In this document: one piece after another, positions 38,901-48,079 of the stretch
How positions within the stretch are numbered: the stretch's first letter is position 1
Layout: each line of letters begins with the position of its first letter
Assembly (NCBI GenBank): GCA_020161355.1
Contig: JAIUOF010000007.1
Location: forward strand, 212,717 to 276,716
Source of the DNA: Bacteroidota bacterium
GTDB lineage: Bacteria; Bacteroidota; Bacteroidia; Cytophagales; Spirosomataceae
Direction: 5' to 3'
Length of the DNA stretch: 64,000 nucleotides
Notes under the pieces: model-generated
Seen by the model: only the letters and a program-made list of their open reading frames with translations
Database searches by the model: none
Told to the model about the DNA's origin: nothing
Program-made: the position numbers and the translations under genes

Positions 38901-40418
38901 ACTCCGATGTCGCTGAGGGCCGCATCGCCGAGGTTGTGATTTGCTTTCGTTCTTTGATTTAGAGATATTTATGACAACTGATGTTCCCCGGGAGACATTT
39001 TAACACCAGTTGTGATTTGCTTTCGTTCTTTGATTTAGAGATATTTATGACAACGATGATTAGTCACTATGAGACTGATATGTAGTTGTGATTTGCTTTC
39101 GTTCTTTGATTTAGAGATATTTATGACAACGGTCTTGGATTTCTGAAAGAGATACAGAAGGTTGTGATTTGCTTTCGTTCTTTGATTTAGAGATATTTAT
39201 GACAACCGTTTTAATTAACCTAAAATAAGCGTCTAGTTGTGATTTGCTTTCGTTCTTTGATTTAGAGATATTTATGACAACGTTCCTACCAGAGCAAATG
39301 CAGCAATGCAGTTGTGATTTGCTTTCGTTCTTTGATTTAGAGATATTTATGACAACAGTATCACCTGCAACACTTGGAACACTCAGTTGTGATTTGCTTT
39401 CGTTCTTTGATTTAGAGATATTTATGACAACTTGCATTTTATTCTAAGCCTCAGCGTATGCGTTGTGATTTGCTTTCGTTCTTTGATTTAGAGATATTTA
39501 TGACAACCTGTAATAACTGTGGTAAGCGTTCTTGCGTGTTGTGATTTGCTTTCGTTCTTTGATTTAGAGATATTTATGACAACAGTTAGATCTCTTATAA
39601 TACGAACTACATTGTTGTGATTTGCTTTCGTTCTTTGATTTAGAGATATTTATGACAACCTTTTTTTGTTCTTAATTTTTGTGAATTATGTTGTGATTTG
39701 CTTTCGTTCTTTGATTTAGAGATATTTATGACAACCATTAATGTTTTTAGAATTGTCCTGAATCGGTTGTGATTTGCTTTCGTTCTTTGATTTAGAGATA
39801 TTTATGACAACAACTTTCCTTTTCACTATGCAGCAGGATTAGTTGTGATTTGCTTTCGTTCTTTGATTTAGAGATATTTATGACAACAATACCATCGGCA
39901 CCAGTGGGCTGTTAGCTGTTGTGATTTGCTTTCGTTCTTTGATTTAGAGATATTTATGACAACTAAGGTGCTAATGGGGCATCAGGGATTAGGGTTGTGA
40001 TTTGCTTTCGTTCTTTGATTTAGAGATATTTATGACAACTGCAAAATTGTGCTCTTGCCAGAGAGATCTGTTGTGATTTGCTTTCGTTCTTTGATTTAGA
40101 GATATTTATGACAACTCTTCAGCTTCGAGATTTGCAACTCTTTTTGTTGTGATTTGCTTTCGTTCTTTGATTTAGAGATATTTATGACAACAGTTTTTGA
40201 AAGGCTTGGAATCGACATATGTTGTGATTTGCTTTCGTTCTTTGATTTAGAGATATTTATGACAACGATGGTCAATGATTTATGCACCTGTTGGCAGTTG
40301 TGATTTGCTTTCGTTCTTTGATTTAGAGATATTTATGACAACTGGCGTTTCTTTCAAGCCATTCCTGAAGCCGTTGTGATTTGCTTTCGTTCTTTGATTT
40401 AGAGATATTTATGACAAC
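35973..40418 (+). CRISPR. Type II-C CRISPR array, 59 repeats of 46 bp, 58 spacers of 29-31 nt
   Basis: The repeat begins GTTGTGATTTGCTTTCGTT and ends ATATTTATGACAAC. All 59 copies look identical by eye. The period is 76 bp with occasional 75 or 77. The crRNA strand is +, because the tracrRNA anti-repeat pairs with the 5' 17 bases of the repeat in this orientation. An extra spacer (35943-35972) separates the first perfect repeat from a degenerate one. Each repeat contains TTTG (bases 8-11), 22 bp, then TATTTATG (34-41), a good Bacteroidota promoter that would start transcription at the spacer. The spacers at 37083-37112 and 37993-38022 are identical. ORFs across the array are artefacts. Confidence 0.98.
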
Positions 40419-40499
40419 ATACCCAGGGGTAAGTCATTAATATACAATAGTATACAAAGAAAAACAGAATCAAAAAATCAAAGAGAATTATCTCTGCTA
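40419..40499. promoter_or_regulatory. AT-rich leader-like segment between array and cas2
   Basis: About 80 bp of AT-rich sequence follows the last perfect repeat. It abuts the cas genes and the undamaged end of the array, so it is the likely integration leader even though it is 3' of the array in transcription terms. This is inference. Confidence 0.4.
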
Positions 40500-40526
40500 A
40501 TGCCCCTTATGGGGCATTTTTTTTTT
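40500..40526 (+). terminator. Rho-independent terminator of the CRISPR transcript
   Basis: Stem ATGCCCC / GGGGCAT with loop TTAT is followed by ten T on the + strand. The T-tract runs into the cas2 stop codon. On the minus strand no T-tract follows, so it serves the array. Confidence 0.85.
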
Positions 40527-40863
40527 AGAATAACTCCAATTGCTCCGGCACGTATTGCTCACGTAATCGGGTATAGCCCTGATAAAACTCCATGCGGCCA
40601 AACTGTGCATCGGTGATTTCAAAAACAATAATATTTCCCTTTTGAGGCATCAGGTTCTTTACCCGCTGCTTATGTACTTCGGCGTTTTCGCGGCTATTGC
40701 AATGGCGAAAATATACAGAATACTGCATCATTCTGAAGCCATCTTTCTGGAGCCCTTTTCTGAAATCCTGATAGGCACGCTTGTCTTTCTTGGTTTCGGT
40801 CGGAAGGTCAAAATATACGATTACCCACATGATTCGGTATTGATTGAGTCGGTCAAAGTTCAT
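40525..40863 (-). CDS. cas2: CRISPR-associated endonuclease Cas2 (type II)
   Basis: A 112-aa protein when started at ATG 40863, which overlaps the cas1 stop as TGATG. An in-frame ATG at 40908 would add 15 residues inside cas1 and is less likely. The ferredoxin-like core starts with MWVIVYFDLPTETKKDKRAY, with the usual Asp after strand 1, and YSVYFRHC follows. Cas2 dimerises and holds two Cas1 dimers in the spacer-integration complex. It is the last gene of the minus-strand cas operon. Confidence 0.95.
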   Translation of the reverse strand: MNFDRLNQYRIMWVIVYFDLPTETKKDKRAYQDFRKGLQKDGFRMMQYSVYFRHCNSRENAEVHKQRVKNLMPQKGNIIVFEITDAQFGRMEFYQGYTRLREQYVPEQLELF

Positions 40864-41792
40864 CACAATTCGGGATAGGAAATCTTTCGGCTTTCGCCCA
40901 TAAAACACCTCATCAATGAGGCCGTGGTGCGTTGGCAGGCGATCATCAAAGGGCTTTTACGGCCATCAATGGTGATGTCCATATTCACCAGATTCAGGAT
41001 ATGCTTTTTTTCTTCCTGCCCCAGTATGTCGGGCAAAAATTCATTGTCATAAATATATTGGAACAGATAAGCATCCACTATCGGTCGATAGGGCTCCATG
41101 ATGTCGTCTGCCAGACAATAGGCATTGTATTTATTACGGTGGTGTATGCCCAGCACCGGAATCAAACCACTGCTGACCAAACTGCGGGCTACAGTTGCCC
41201 TAAGTATGGAATAGCCATAGTTGAGGAAGTTATTGGGTGGGCCTTCAAACTGTCCACGGGTAGTCTCAAAGGGTTTCAGAAGTTTATCCCAATATTTGGC
41301 GGCGGCACGGCCTTCCATGTTTCCGGTATCTCCACTTTTTACCTGTGTTGCCATAAATTCCAGATCGGCGTAGGGCAGATGCAGTTGCTTTAATACAGCA
41401 GCTTGATTCTGTATTTTACACTCTACGGTTTGTTTCCAGAGCTGTTTTTTCAATGGCTCGGAGGCGTCAATCTGATACCGGGCTTTTTCCGAAAGGGTAT
41501 CATTATCAGCCATGGGAAGCGTGATACCTGTGGGATGATGCTTGGCATCGCACCAAATGATGGCCGAGTTATTGGCGATGAGTTTTTCACAGAGATCATG
41601 CGTGACTGTAATCTGCCGGTGGTCGATGATTACCATGCCAATGTCCTCAATGGGAAAGGTGTTCTCCACATCCTTTTTAAAATGACGTGGCAAAATGGCA
41701 CTTTTGTCCACTTCAGGGTAGCGAAGCACCAGCTGTTCATTTCGCATAGAAAGATAGGCTGGATTGCCAAAATAGAGCGTGCGTTTAATCAT
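40863..41792 (-). CDS. cas1: CRISPR-associated integrase Cas1 (type II)
   Basis: A 309-aa integrase that inserts new spacers. Metal-binding residues are Glu160 (NMEGRAAAKYW), His217/218 (GIHHRNKYNAYCLADD) and Glu233 (IMEPYRP), all in place, so adaptation is probably functional. Two hand-counted 60-nt lines inside the gene are both about 48% GC, against about 28-33% in cas9. A perfect 15-bp inverted repeat lies 1 nt before the start codon, where the ribosome would bind. The stop overlaps the cas2 start. Confidence 0.96.
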   Translation of the reverse strand: MIKRTLYFGNPAYLSMRNEQLVLRYPEVDKSAILPRHFKKDVENTFPIEDIGMVIIDHRQITVTHDLCEKLIANNSAIIWCDAKHHPTGITLPMADNDTLSEKARYQIDASEPLKKQLWKQTVECKIQNQAAVLKQLHLPYADLEFMATQVKSGDTGNMEGRAAAKYWDKLLKPFETTRGQFEGPPNNFLNYGYSILRATVARSLVSSGLIPVLGIHHRNKYNAYCLADDIMEPYRPIVDAYLFQYIYDNEFLPDILGQEEKKHILNLVNMDITIDGRKSPLMIACQRTTASLMRCFMGESRKISYPEL

Positions 41793-41793
41793 A

Positions 41794-41826
41794 TTTGTAA
41801 TGACTTTATTATAAAGTCATTACAAA
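41794..41826 (-). promoter_or_regulatory. Perfect 15-bp inverted repeat directly before cas1
   Basis: Arms TTTGTAATGACTTTA (41794-41808) and its exact complement (41812-41826) with a 3-nt loop fill most of the 51-bp gap between cas9 stop and cas1 start. As RNA it would form a hairpin covering the cas1 ribosome-binding region. As DNA it could be an operator for a dimeric repressor. Confidence 0.7.
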
Positions 41827-41843
41827 GGTTGTGCCAAAGGATA

Positions 41844-44800
41844 TTATTCAATATCTCCTAATCTTGATACTGTCAATAAAAAACATTTATCTTTAATAGT
41901 TTGTGACTTATCAAATCCTTCTGAAATAATTGGTCTTTCAGATTTATTATTTGTTCCCATTTCATTTTTTATAATTTCTTTAGAATAATTATGAGGAACG
42001 AAATGTCCTTCTCCACTGGTACAGCTCACAAATCTGTAATATTCTATTTTATTAAAGATATTTTTTATTGATACAATATCATTTGGACTCAACAAAAAAA
42101 GTAATCCATTATGGTTTTTATTTTTTTCAGGCACTGGACTTAGACCTTGCTTTTGTCTCTCAATAACTTCATTTAGTGGGATAGTTTCAAAACTTCTTTT
42201 TCCTTCTTCATTTTGATAAATTGCAAAAAACAGATTTGTGCCTTTAGCCGCTTCTACATATTTATCTTTCTTGTTTCCGGTTTGTCCAAGAGGAAATTTA
42301 CTGCCCATTTCAAAAATTCTAACTTTTTTGATGGGTTGATGATATTTACCGTCATTAAAATCTTTGATGTTCTTATTCATATCTTCAATACCTTCAGGCG
42401 TAAACGCTAATTCCGCAAAACCTCCTTTATAATTTAGGTAATTTTTTAAAATTTTCTGAATTCCGGTATCTGTAATTGATTCAATGGTTTTTAAATTAAA
42501 AGAGGTATCCAACGACTTACGAGTTGCAGTAAGTATTTTCCCTTTAGGTACTTTAACTCTTGGAAGATTCACTAAGCCAGATACGGTATCCTTATGCAAT
42601 GATTTCCTTATTGCCCAATTCATGCCCTTTTGATCTACTTTCTCTTTGGTTTTGAGCCCTTCAACTTCTATGTATTTGAAATATCTATTGGAAGCTTTAT
42701 TGATTACCCGATTGTTTTTCTTAAAGCTGACTATTATTTTTTCCAGCTCACTTTTGGCACTTTGGGTTAAATCTTCCCAAGGTTTTTTAAAAATCCATTT
42801 ATAGTCATTGGCAGAATCACCATTGAATTTTTTATAACACAATATATTTCTTAAATCTTCCCTGATTTTTTGTTTCTCGTCCGCTGACTTTCCTTTTCTG
42901 AGAGCATGTTCATTATTCATAAAATTCACATGTCCGCGGGTTGTACAAGCAATTACCAAAGCGTCCATTGCATGATGTCTATGGTCAATTCTCTTTCTTG
43001 AAAATCCTTTTGAAAACTCTATAGGGACTGTTGGTAAAAGTTTTTGGTGGTTGTCATTCCAGACTGTAAAAGCATCTGTTTTTGTGATTTCGTTTAGCCT
43101 AACAAATCTTGGAAGTATTAAATCATTCCAAATATCGTTAAAACCCCAGTCTTGCTTTAATGTGTCTGTGATTTTACCATTTGCAGGAATTATATTTTTA
43201 GAATTTATTCCTTCATCTTTTATATTTTCTCTAACAATATTTGAAAGCAATTGAGTGACATATTTGCTTATGTATCGGGTATCATTCATTTGTCTCTCAA
43301 TCATTTTTTCCGGTATTTCCTCCATTAAGAGTTTGTTTCTTTTGCTTCTGCTTTTTTCATAATGCTGTTTAACAAAATCCTGATATTCAGAAACCTCTAA
43401 AATTCTAACTAATTGACCTTTACCAAGGTCCACGGTTTCTCCATGATGATTTTTGATAAATTCCAGACCCGTTTGATTGTCTTTTAATTTATTAACGGCC
43501 GATTCACATATAACTTTGTTGCTGAAGCTATCATCAAAATACCGGCTTTGTGGTATAATATGTTCAATTTCAAAATCAGAAGAAAAAAGTTTGCTTAATG
43601 GAATTACCCTTCCGGTGTATGGAGATCTGTAACGTTGTTCGAGCCATAATTTATAACGAACCAATTCAGTTTTTGAAGGTTGTGCTGTTTTACTGATTTT
43701 TGAAATATCTTCAGGTACAGGGTCGTATATGAACAGGTCATTTTCAGCATCATACTTCTCTTCGTTATTTAGGGCATACTCTTCAAAAATTTTAAGAGCC
43801 TCTTGTTGGTTGGGAGAATATGGCCTTACATTTTGAATATGTTTATCTTCAAACAACTCAGCCAATAAGGCCTTTATTCTAAGATTAGTATTTTCATTTT
43901 CAGTAACCTGGTTTGTAATATTCTTTCTGTCTTCTGCCGTATTTTTCATTTCCCGACCTAATTCAATATGAATCTCATTGAAAAAGTCTTTTGCTCCATT
44001 TCCATACTTATTCCAAATATCTTTCACTACTCTTAATGTCTCTGTGAGTACTTGTTCTACAATAGGATTTCGTAGGGAATGTTGTCTGAACTCTTTCAGA
44101 AATTGATCAATATCAGCTGCGTCATTCCACTTTTCAGTATTTGATGCTTCAGAATGGCGGTCATAAACAATATATTTTGCCAACCAATCCGGTAATCCCT
44201 GAAAATCAGTTTCATTTCCAAGATTTCTGGCTTTTTCTCTTACTCTATCTTTTATGCTTTCATCATATTCTCCAGTAATAATTTTTGAAATTCGTTCAAT
44301 GGTATTTTTATCAATATTATTCCGTTTCCAATATTTCCCGATTCTCATCAAAGGCAAGAGTTTCTTAATGGCTTTCTCAGAATAGGAACCATATTCACTT
44401 TTGAATGGAGGAAACCGTTTGAATACTTCAAAAAAATCGTTTTCCGGCAGGCTGTGTTTTTTGGCAAATGTCTTTAGTGCTTTTTCAAATTCTATTTTAT
44501 CATTTACAGAATACAAAATATGCCATAGGTTTTGTTCAAGTTCCGAAGAGAGAAAATCATCTGATGTAATTCCAATTTTAGAAAGCCTGTTTTGAATCAG
44601 GGTACGGGTTTCATTACATGGATACTTTTTATCTTTAACAAAATTCCATCTGTACTTTTCAATTTCCACGGATAAGGCTTTTGATTTTAATCCTTTTTCT
44701 TCCAATAAAAATTTCAAAAGTGGTTTCTCTTCAATTTCTTTTCTGGAATTTAAAAAATCAAATAATCTTTCAAAGCTTTCACTAGTATTAAGGAAATAAT

Positions 44801-46208
44801 TGGTTACATTGAGTTCGTCCTCGTTTCTAAAAATAGATAAATCAGACATCCATTTCCAAATTCTAAATTCTTGAAAATACGGATTGGACCTATGAATACA
44901 TTTAAGTGGTTTTAAAGCTTGCTTACCATTCGCACTTGTTATAAGTTTTCCATTTTCATCTTTTATGGGGCGATACTCAAGACTACAATTACTTATTGAG
45001 GATTTTTGACTCCTAAGAGGTCTTTGATAAAAAATAATATCTTCAACAAATAGATGGGTAAAATCTTTTTGTGTCAGAATAGCTTGCTGAGAATCATTAT
45101 TTCTGTATAACTCTCTTATAGCATCGCTCAATAAATCCTCGTTGTTAAGTTCTGAATAAAATTCTTTTTGCTTATTCAGAATTTGTATGAGTTCATCTTT
45201 GTAAAACTTTCTTTCTATGGTTCTTACCAGCTTACCTTTTATTTTTTGTTTAGGATTTATTAACAATTCTTCAAAAATGAATTCTCCGACGCTTTTTTTA
45301 GAGTTTTCAATTTCTTTTTCCGTTTTCTTTTTCAGCAAAGTCCAGTCATCTTCACTTGGTGCCCTAAAACTTCTCTTTTCTTTACCTTCCTTATCTTTGA
45401 CAACTGAGCCATCTTCAGCCACCTCAGTAGTGACAATAAAGTCTTTTACTTTATCTTTCCAATCAAAAATCGGATTTTTGCTTGCTCTTCTATAAATCCA
45501 ACCATTTTCTAATATAACCGAATACCATATTTCAGGTTTGCCTTTTTGGGGTTCATCTGCAATAACATCAGCAACTTTTAGTGTATAAAACTCAACCTCC
45601 TTGTTTTGTTTTTCTTCTTCCTCCTCGCCTCTTAATTGGTAATATCCTCTCTTTTGGTTAAAATTCAATATTATCCACGCCAGTTCATTTTTTTTGATTT
45701 GAGCTGTAATAGCCTTTTTTCTCAAGTAATATATTGTCCAATCATGTGGTATTTTACAGGGCTTTCCATTTTTGTCAATCAGTAATTCTGGGTTAGTCTT
45801 TTTGAATTCAGAAATCATTTCCTCAAAAGATTCCAGAAATAGAAATTTTCCTTCATCATAAGCAATTTTAGGTTCAGAATGGTTTTTGAATTTCCCTAAA
45901 CGTTTTTCGAAGTCAATCTGGCTAGAATAATGCTCAGGCAGGAAATTCATTAAATTTAAGACTCTATGAAGTCTTTCTCTTCTAAGCAAAAAACGTTCTC
46001 TTAATCTTCTAACACCTCTAAGGCTTGTTCTTTCTGCTGTTTGAGAAATAGAATTTCCTTTACCAAACTCCCCTAAAATATCCTGAGACATCGGTATAAT
46101 TCTGCTTCCCATTCCAAGAATCTTGCCGGTGCTGTTTTCAAAGTCTTGATTAATAAGTGCCCATCCGATAGAGTTGGTGCCAAGGTCTAATCCTAGAATT
46201 GTTTTCAT
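41844..46208 (-). CDS. cas9: CRISPR-associated endonuclease Cas9 (type II-C)
   Basis: A 1,454-aa RNA-guided nuclease, of the size usual for the large Bacteroidota II-C group. RuvC-I is LGLDLGTNSIGWAL with Asp8. The Arg-rich bridge helix is at about 59-85 (RTSLRGVRRLRERF). RuvC-II is IHIELGREM with Glu749. HNH is FEIEHIIPQSRYFDD with His883. RuvC-III is DHRHHAMDALV with His1079 and Asp1082. All catalytic residues are present, so it should cleave both DNA strands. It heads the operon cas9-cas1-cas2, and there is no csn2 or cas4, as expected for II-C. The coding sequence is AT-rich relative to cas1. tracrRNA is encoded divergently upstream. Confidence 0.98.
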   Translation of the reverse strand: MKTILGLDLGTNSIGWALINQDFENSTGKILGMGSRIIPMSQDILGEFGKGNSISQTAERTSLRGVRRLRERFLLRRERLHRVLNLMNFLPEHYSSQIDFEKRLGKFKNHSEPKIAYDEGKFLFLESFEEMISEFKKTNPELLIDKNGKPCKIPHDWTIYYLRKKAITAQIKKNELAWIILNFNQKRGYYQLRGEEEEEKQNKEVEFYTLKVADVIADEPQKGKPEIWYSVILENGWIYRRASKNPIFDWKDKVKDFIVTTEVAEDGSVVKDKEGKEKRSFRAPSEDDWTLLKKKTEKEIENSKKSVGEFIFEELLINPKQKIKGKLVRTIERKFYKDELIQILNKQKEFYSELNNEDLLSDAIRELYRNNDSQQAILTQKDFTHLFVEDIIFYQRPLRSQKSSISNCSLEYRPIKDENGKLITSANGKQALKPLKCIHRSNPYFQEFRIWKWMSDLSIFRNEDELNVTNYFLNTSESFERLFDFLNSRKEIEEKPLLKFLLEEKGLKSKALSVEIEKYRWNFVKDKKYPCNETRTLIQNRLSKIGITSDDFLSSELEQNLWHILYSVNDKIEFEKALKTFAKKHSLPENDFFEVFKRFPPFKSEYGSYSEKAIKKLLPLMRIGKYWKRNNIDKNTIERISKIITGEYDESIKDRVREKARNLGNETDFQGLPDWLAKYIVYDRHSEASNTEKWNDAADIDQFLKEFRQHSLRNPIVEQVLTETLRVVKDIWNKYGNGAKDFFNEIHIELGREMKNTAEDRKNITNQVTENENTNLRIKALLAELFEDKHIQNVRPYSPNQQEALKIFEEYALNNEEKYDAENDLFIYDPVPEDISKISKTAQPSKTELVRYKLWLEQRYRSPYTGRVIPLSKLFSSDFEIEHIIPQSRYFDDSFSNKVICESAVNKLKDNQTGLEFIKNHHGETVDLGKGQLVRILEVSEYQDFVKQHYEKSRSKRNKLLMEEIPEKMIERQMNDTRYISKYVTQLLSNIVRENIKDEGINSKNIIPANGKITDTLKQDWGFNDIWNDLILPRFVRLNEITKTDAFTVWNDNHQKLLPTVPIEFSKGFSRKRIDHRHHAMDALVIACTTRGHVNFMNNEHALRKGKSADEKQKIREDLRNILCYKKFNGDSANDYKWIFKKPWEDLTQSAKSELEKIIVSFKKNNRVINKASNRYFKYIEVEGLKTKEKVDQKGMNWAIRKSLHKDTVSGLVNLPRVKVPKGKILTATRKSLDTSFNLKTIESITDTGIQKILKNYLNYKGGFAELAFTPEGIEDMNKNIKDFNDGKYHQPIKKVRIFEMGSKFPLGQTGNKKDKYVEAAKGTNLFFAIYQNEEGKRSFETIPLNEVIERQKQGLSPVPEKNKNHNGLLFLLSPNDIVSIKNIFNKIEYYRFVSCTSGEGHFVPHNYSKEIIKNEMGTNNKSERPIISEGFDKSQTIKDKCFLLTVSRLGDIE

Positions 46209-46273
46209 TTTTTTGAGGGATAAGTTTATTTGTGTTAAATAAAGAAATTAAAGCTAATAAAAATTTATCATTT

Positions 46274-46307
46274 TTTGTAGGATTTAAAAAAAATGCTAAT
46301 AAATTTA
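46274..46307 (+). promoter_or_regulatory. tracrRNA promoter
   Basis: TTTG at 46274-46277 and TAAATTTA at 46300-46307 are separated by 22 bp, the same spacing as in the promoter inside each CRISPR repeat. A start about 5-7 nt downstream coincides with the first base of the anti-repeat. Confidence 0.6.
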
Positions 46308-46311
46308 CAAT

Positions 46312-46381
46312 ACGAAAGCAAATCACAATAAGGATTATTCCGTTGTGAAAACATTCAAGGCGGGGCAACTCGCCTTTTTTT
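46312..46381 (+). ncRNA. tracrRNA
   Basis: The anti-repeat ACGAAAGCAAATCACAA (46312-46328) is the exact complement of bases 2-18 of the CRISPR repeat. It is followed by a nexus-like hairpin (AAGGATTATTCCGTT, stem GGA/TCC), a short GTTGTGAAAACATTC segment and a terminator hairpin AAGGCG / CGCCTT (46357-46376) with a T-run. The arrangement matches known type II tracrRNAs. It is transcribed away from cas9. About 70 nt would be the mature form. Confidence 0.92.
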
Positions 46382-46421
46382 ATTGCCACTATTTCTTAAA
46401 AGCTAAAAAGCTTTACTATAT

Positions 46422-46926
46422 GAATCAAGTTTCACAAATCTTATTCAACATATAATTTACTTGATTCAACATTCACCAAATCTAATTCAACATATAATTT
46501 ACTTGATTCAACATTCGCTGAATCTAATTTGATAAATGTTTTACTAGATTGGGTATATGTCAAATTTAATTCAACATATAATTTACTTGATTCAACATTC
46601 ACTGAATCTTATTGGCTATGTGTTTTACTTGATTCGGTTTATGTCAAATCTTGTTTGAAATGTTTTTTGCTTAATAAGCAATGTCTTTTGGCTTAGAACA
46701 AACATCCGTTGCTTAGTAACGAACGTTTGTTGGCTTGTAAGAAACAAGCGTTGCTTTATAATGGATGTTTGTTGGCTTATAAGAAACATCTTTTGCTTTG
46801 TAAAGAATGTCCGTTGGTTTACAAGAAACATGCGTTGCTTTATAACGGATGTTTGCGGGCTTATAAGAAACATCTGATGCTTAGTAATGGACTATTGTTG
46901 GCTTATTAAAAATGCTTTTGCTTGAT
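46422..46926. repeat. 21-bp-register degenerate tandem array A (about 24 units)
   Basis: The sequence from about 46444 divides without gaps into 21-bp units. Early units begin TTCAACAT and end in TTGA or CTAA. From about 46680 they drift into alternating units with GAAACAT...GCTT and GGATGTTTG...GGCTTA, giving a 42-bp higher-order period. Both strands are open in one frame only because 21 is a multiple of three. No protein is proposed. Confidence 0.8.
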
Positions 46927-47107
46927 TTTTTTGGGGGACTACTAAAGGGGATAGTCAATGAACATTCTGAAGGAAAATCTAATTAATCACGGACTTAAAT
47001 TTCTATCTTTTGAGCTGATATAATAATAAGAAGAAAGTCTAAGGCTTGCCCCGGTTTTTTTGTTATCCAGCCTTGTTTTTTTACTTTTACAAACAAAACC
47101 ATTTTCA

Positions 47108-47998
47108 ATGCGAATACTATTTACCGGAGGGTCAGGAAAGGCGGGGAGGCATGTGGTGCCTTATTTGATAGAGCAGGGGCATCAGGTGCTCAATGTGGAT
47201 CTTACCCCACTGCATCATCCGGGGGTAGATAATCTCATCGCTGACATCACCGACTCCGGGCAAATGTTTAATGCCATGAGCTCCTACACCGGCCTGCATG
47301 AGCTGGAGGGCGGCGAGGGCATCCCTAAGTTTGATGCCGTGGTGCATTTTGCAGCTGTGCCGAGAATACTAATCAAACCCGACAACGAGACTTTCAGAGT
47401 CAATACTGTGGGTACTTACAATGTGATAGAGGCAGCGGTGAAGCTGGGCATAAGGAAGATCATCATCGCCTCCTCGGAGACGACCTACGGTATCTGTTTT
47501 GCCGATGGCCTCACCGACCCCAAAGTGTTGCCGCTCGAAGAAGACTATGACGTGGACCCCATGGACAGCTATGGCTTGTCGAAAGTGCTCAACGAAAAAA
47601 CGGCCCGGAGCTTTCAGCTACGCTCGGGCTTTGATATTTATGCCCTGCGTATCGGCAATGTGATTGAGCCGCACGAATATCAGGAGCTGTTTCCACATTA
47701 TTTCAAACACCCGGAGGTACGCCGCCGTAATGCGTTTTGTTATATTGATGCCCGTGACCTTGGGCAGATCGTGGACCTTTGTCTGAAAAAAGACGGGCTG
47801 GGTTATCAGGTTTTCAATGCCGGCAATGACCACAACGGTGCCATCCTGACCAACAAGGAATTGCTCGAAAGGTTTTTCCCCAATGTACCCCTCAGCAGAG
47901 AGCTGGATGAATATGAGGCTTTGTTTTCCAACCGCAAGATCAGGGAGGTGCTGGGCTTCAAAGAGCAGCACAACTGGCGGCAATATGTAAGTATTTAG
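47108..47998 (+). CDS. NAD(P)-dependent sugar epimerase/dehydratase (extended SDR)
   Basis: A 296-aa Rossmann protein started at ATG 47108 (MRILFTGGSGKAGRHV); an upstream in-frame start gives an odd hydrophobic lead. The glycine motif is TGGSGKAG, the active-site Tyr-Lys pair is in DSYGLSKVLNEK, and Ser is in IIASSETTYG. It resembles UDP-glucose 4-epimerase-like or uronate-dehydrogenase-like SDRs; the substrate is not determinable. Hand-counted lines are 50-60% GC, well above the neighbours, which suggests recent acquisition. It lies between tandem arrays A and B. Confidence 0.85.
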   Translation: MRILFTGGSGKAGRHVVPYLIEQGHQVLNVDLTPLHHPGVDNLIADITDSGQMFNAMSSYTGLHELEGGEGIPKFDAVVHFAAVPRILIKPDNETFRVNTVGTYNVIEAAVKLGIRKIIIASSETTYGICFADGLTDPKVLPLEEDYDVDPMDSYGLSKVLNEKTARSFQLRSGFDIYALRIGNVIEPHEYQELFPHYFKHPEVRRRNAFCYIDARDLGQIVDLCLKKDGLGYQVFNAGNDHNGAILTNKELLERFFPNVPLSRELDEYEALFSNRKIREVLGFKEQHNWRQYVSI

Positions 47999-48079
47999 AT
48001 GAGTGGCAGGCAGTTTATAGTATCCAACGCCTTTAAGTTTACAGGCCTCAGCCTGGTGTTGTTCCGTATCAATCTCCTG

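Noticed and set aside
37805..40287. Several 60-108 aa ORFs repeating LSFFDLEIFMTT or VVINISKSKNESKSQ
   Set aside because: They are translations of the CRISPR repeat and spacers, not genes.
40500..40526. Terminator for the cas operon
   Set aside because: On the minus strand the hairpin is not followed by a T-tract; it fits the + strand array transcript.
46625..46909. Overlapping ORFs on both strands with heptad-like peptide repeats
   Set aside because: Any 21-bp-period DNA leaves frames open; there is no start context, signal or homology that supports coding.
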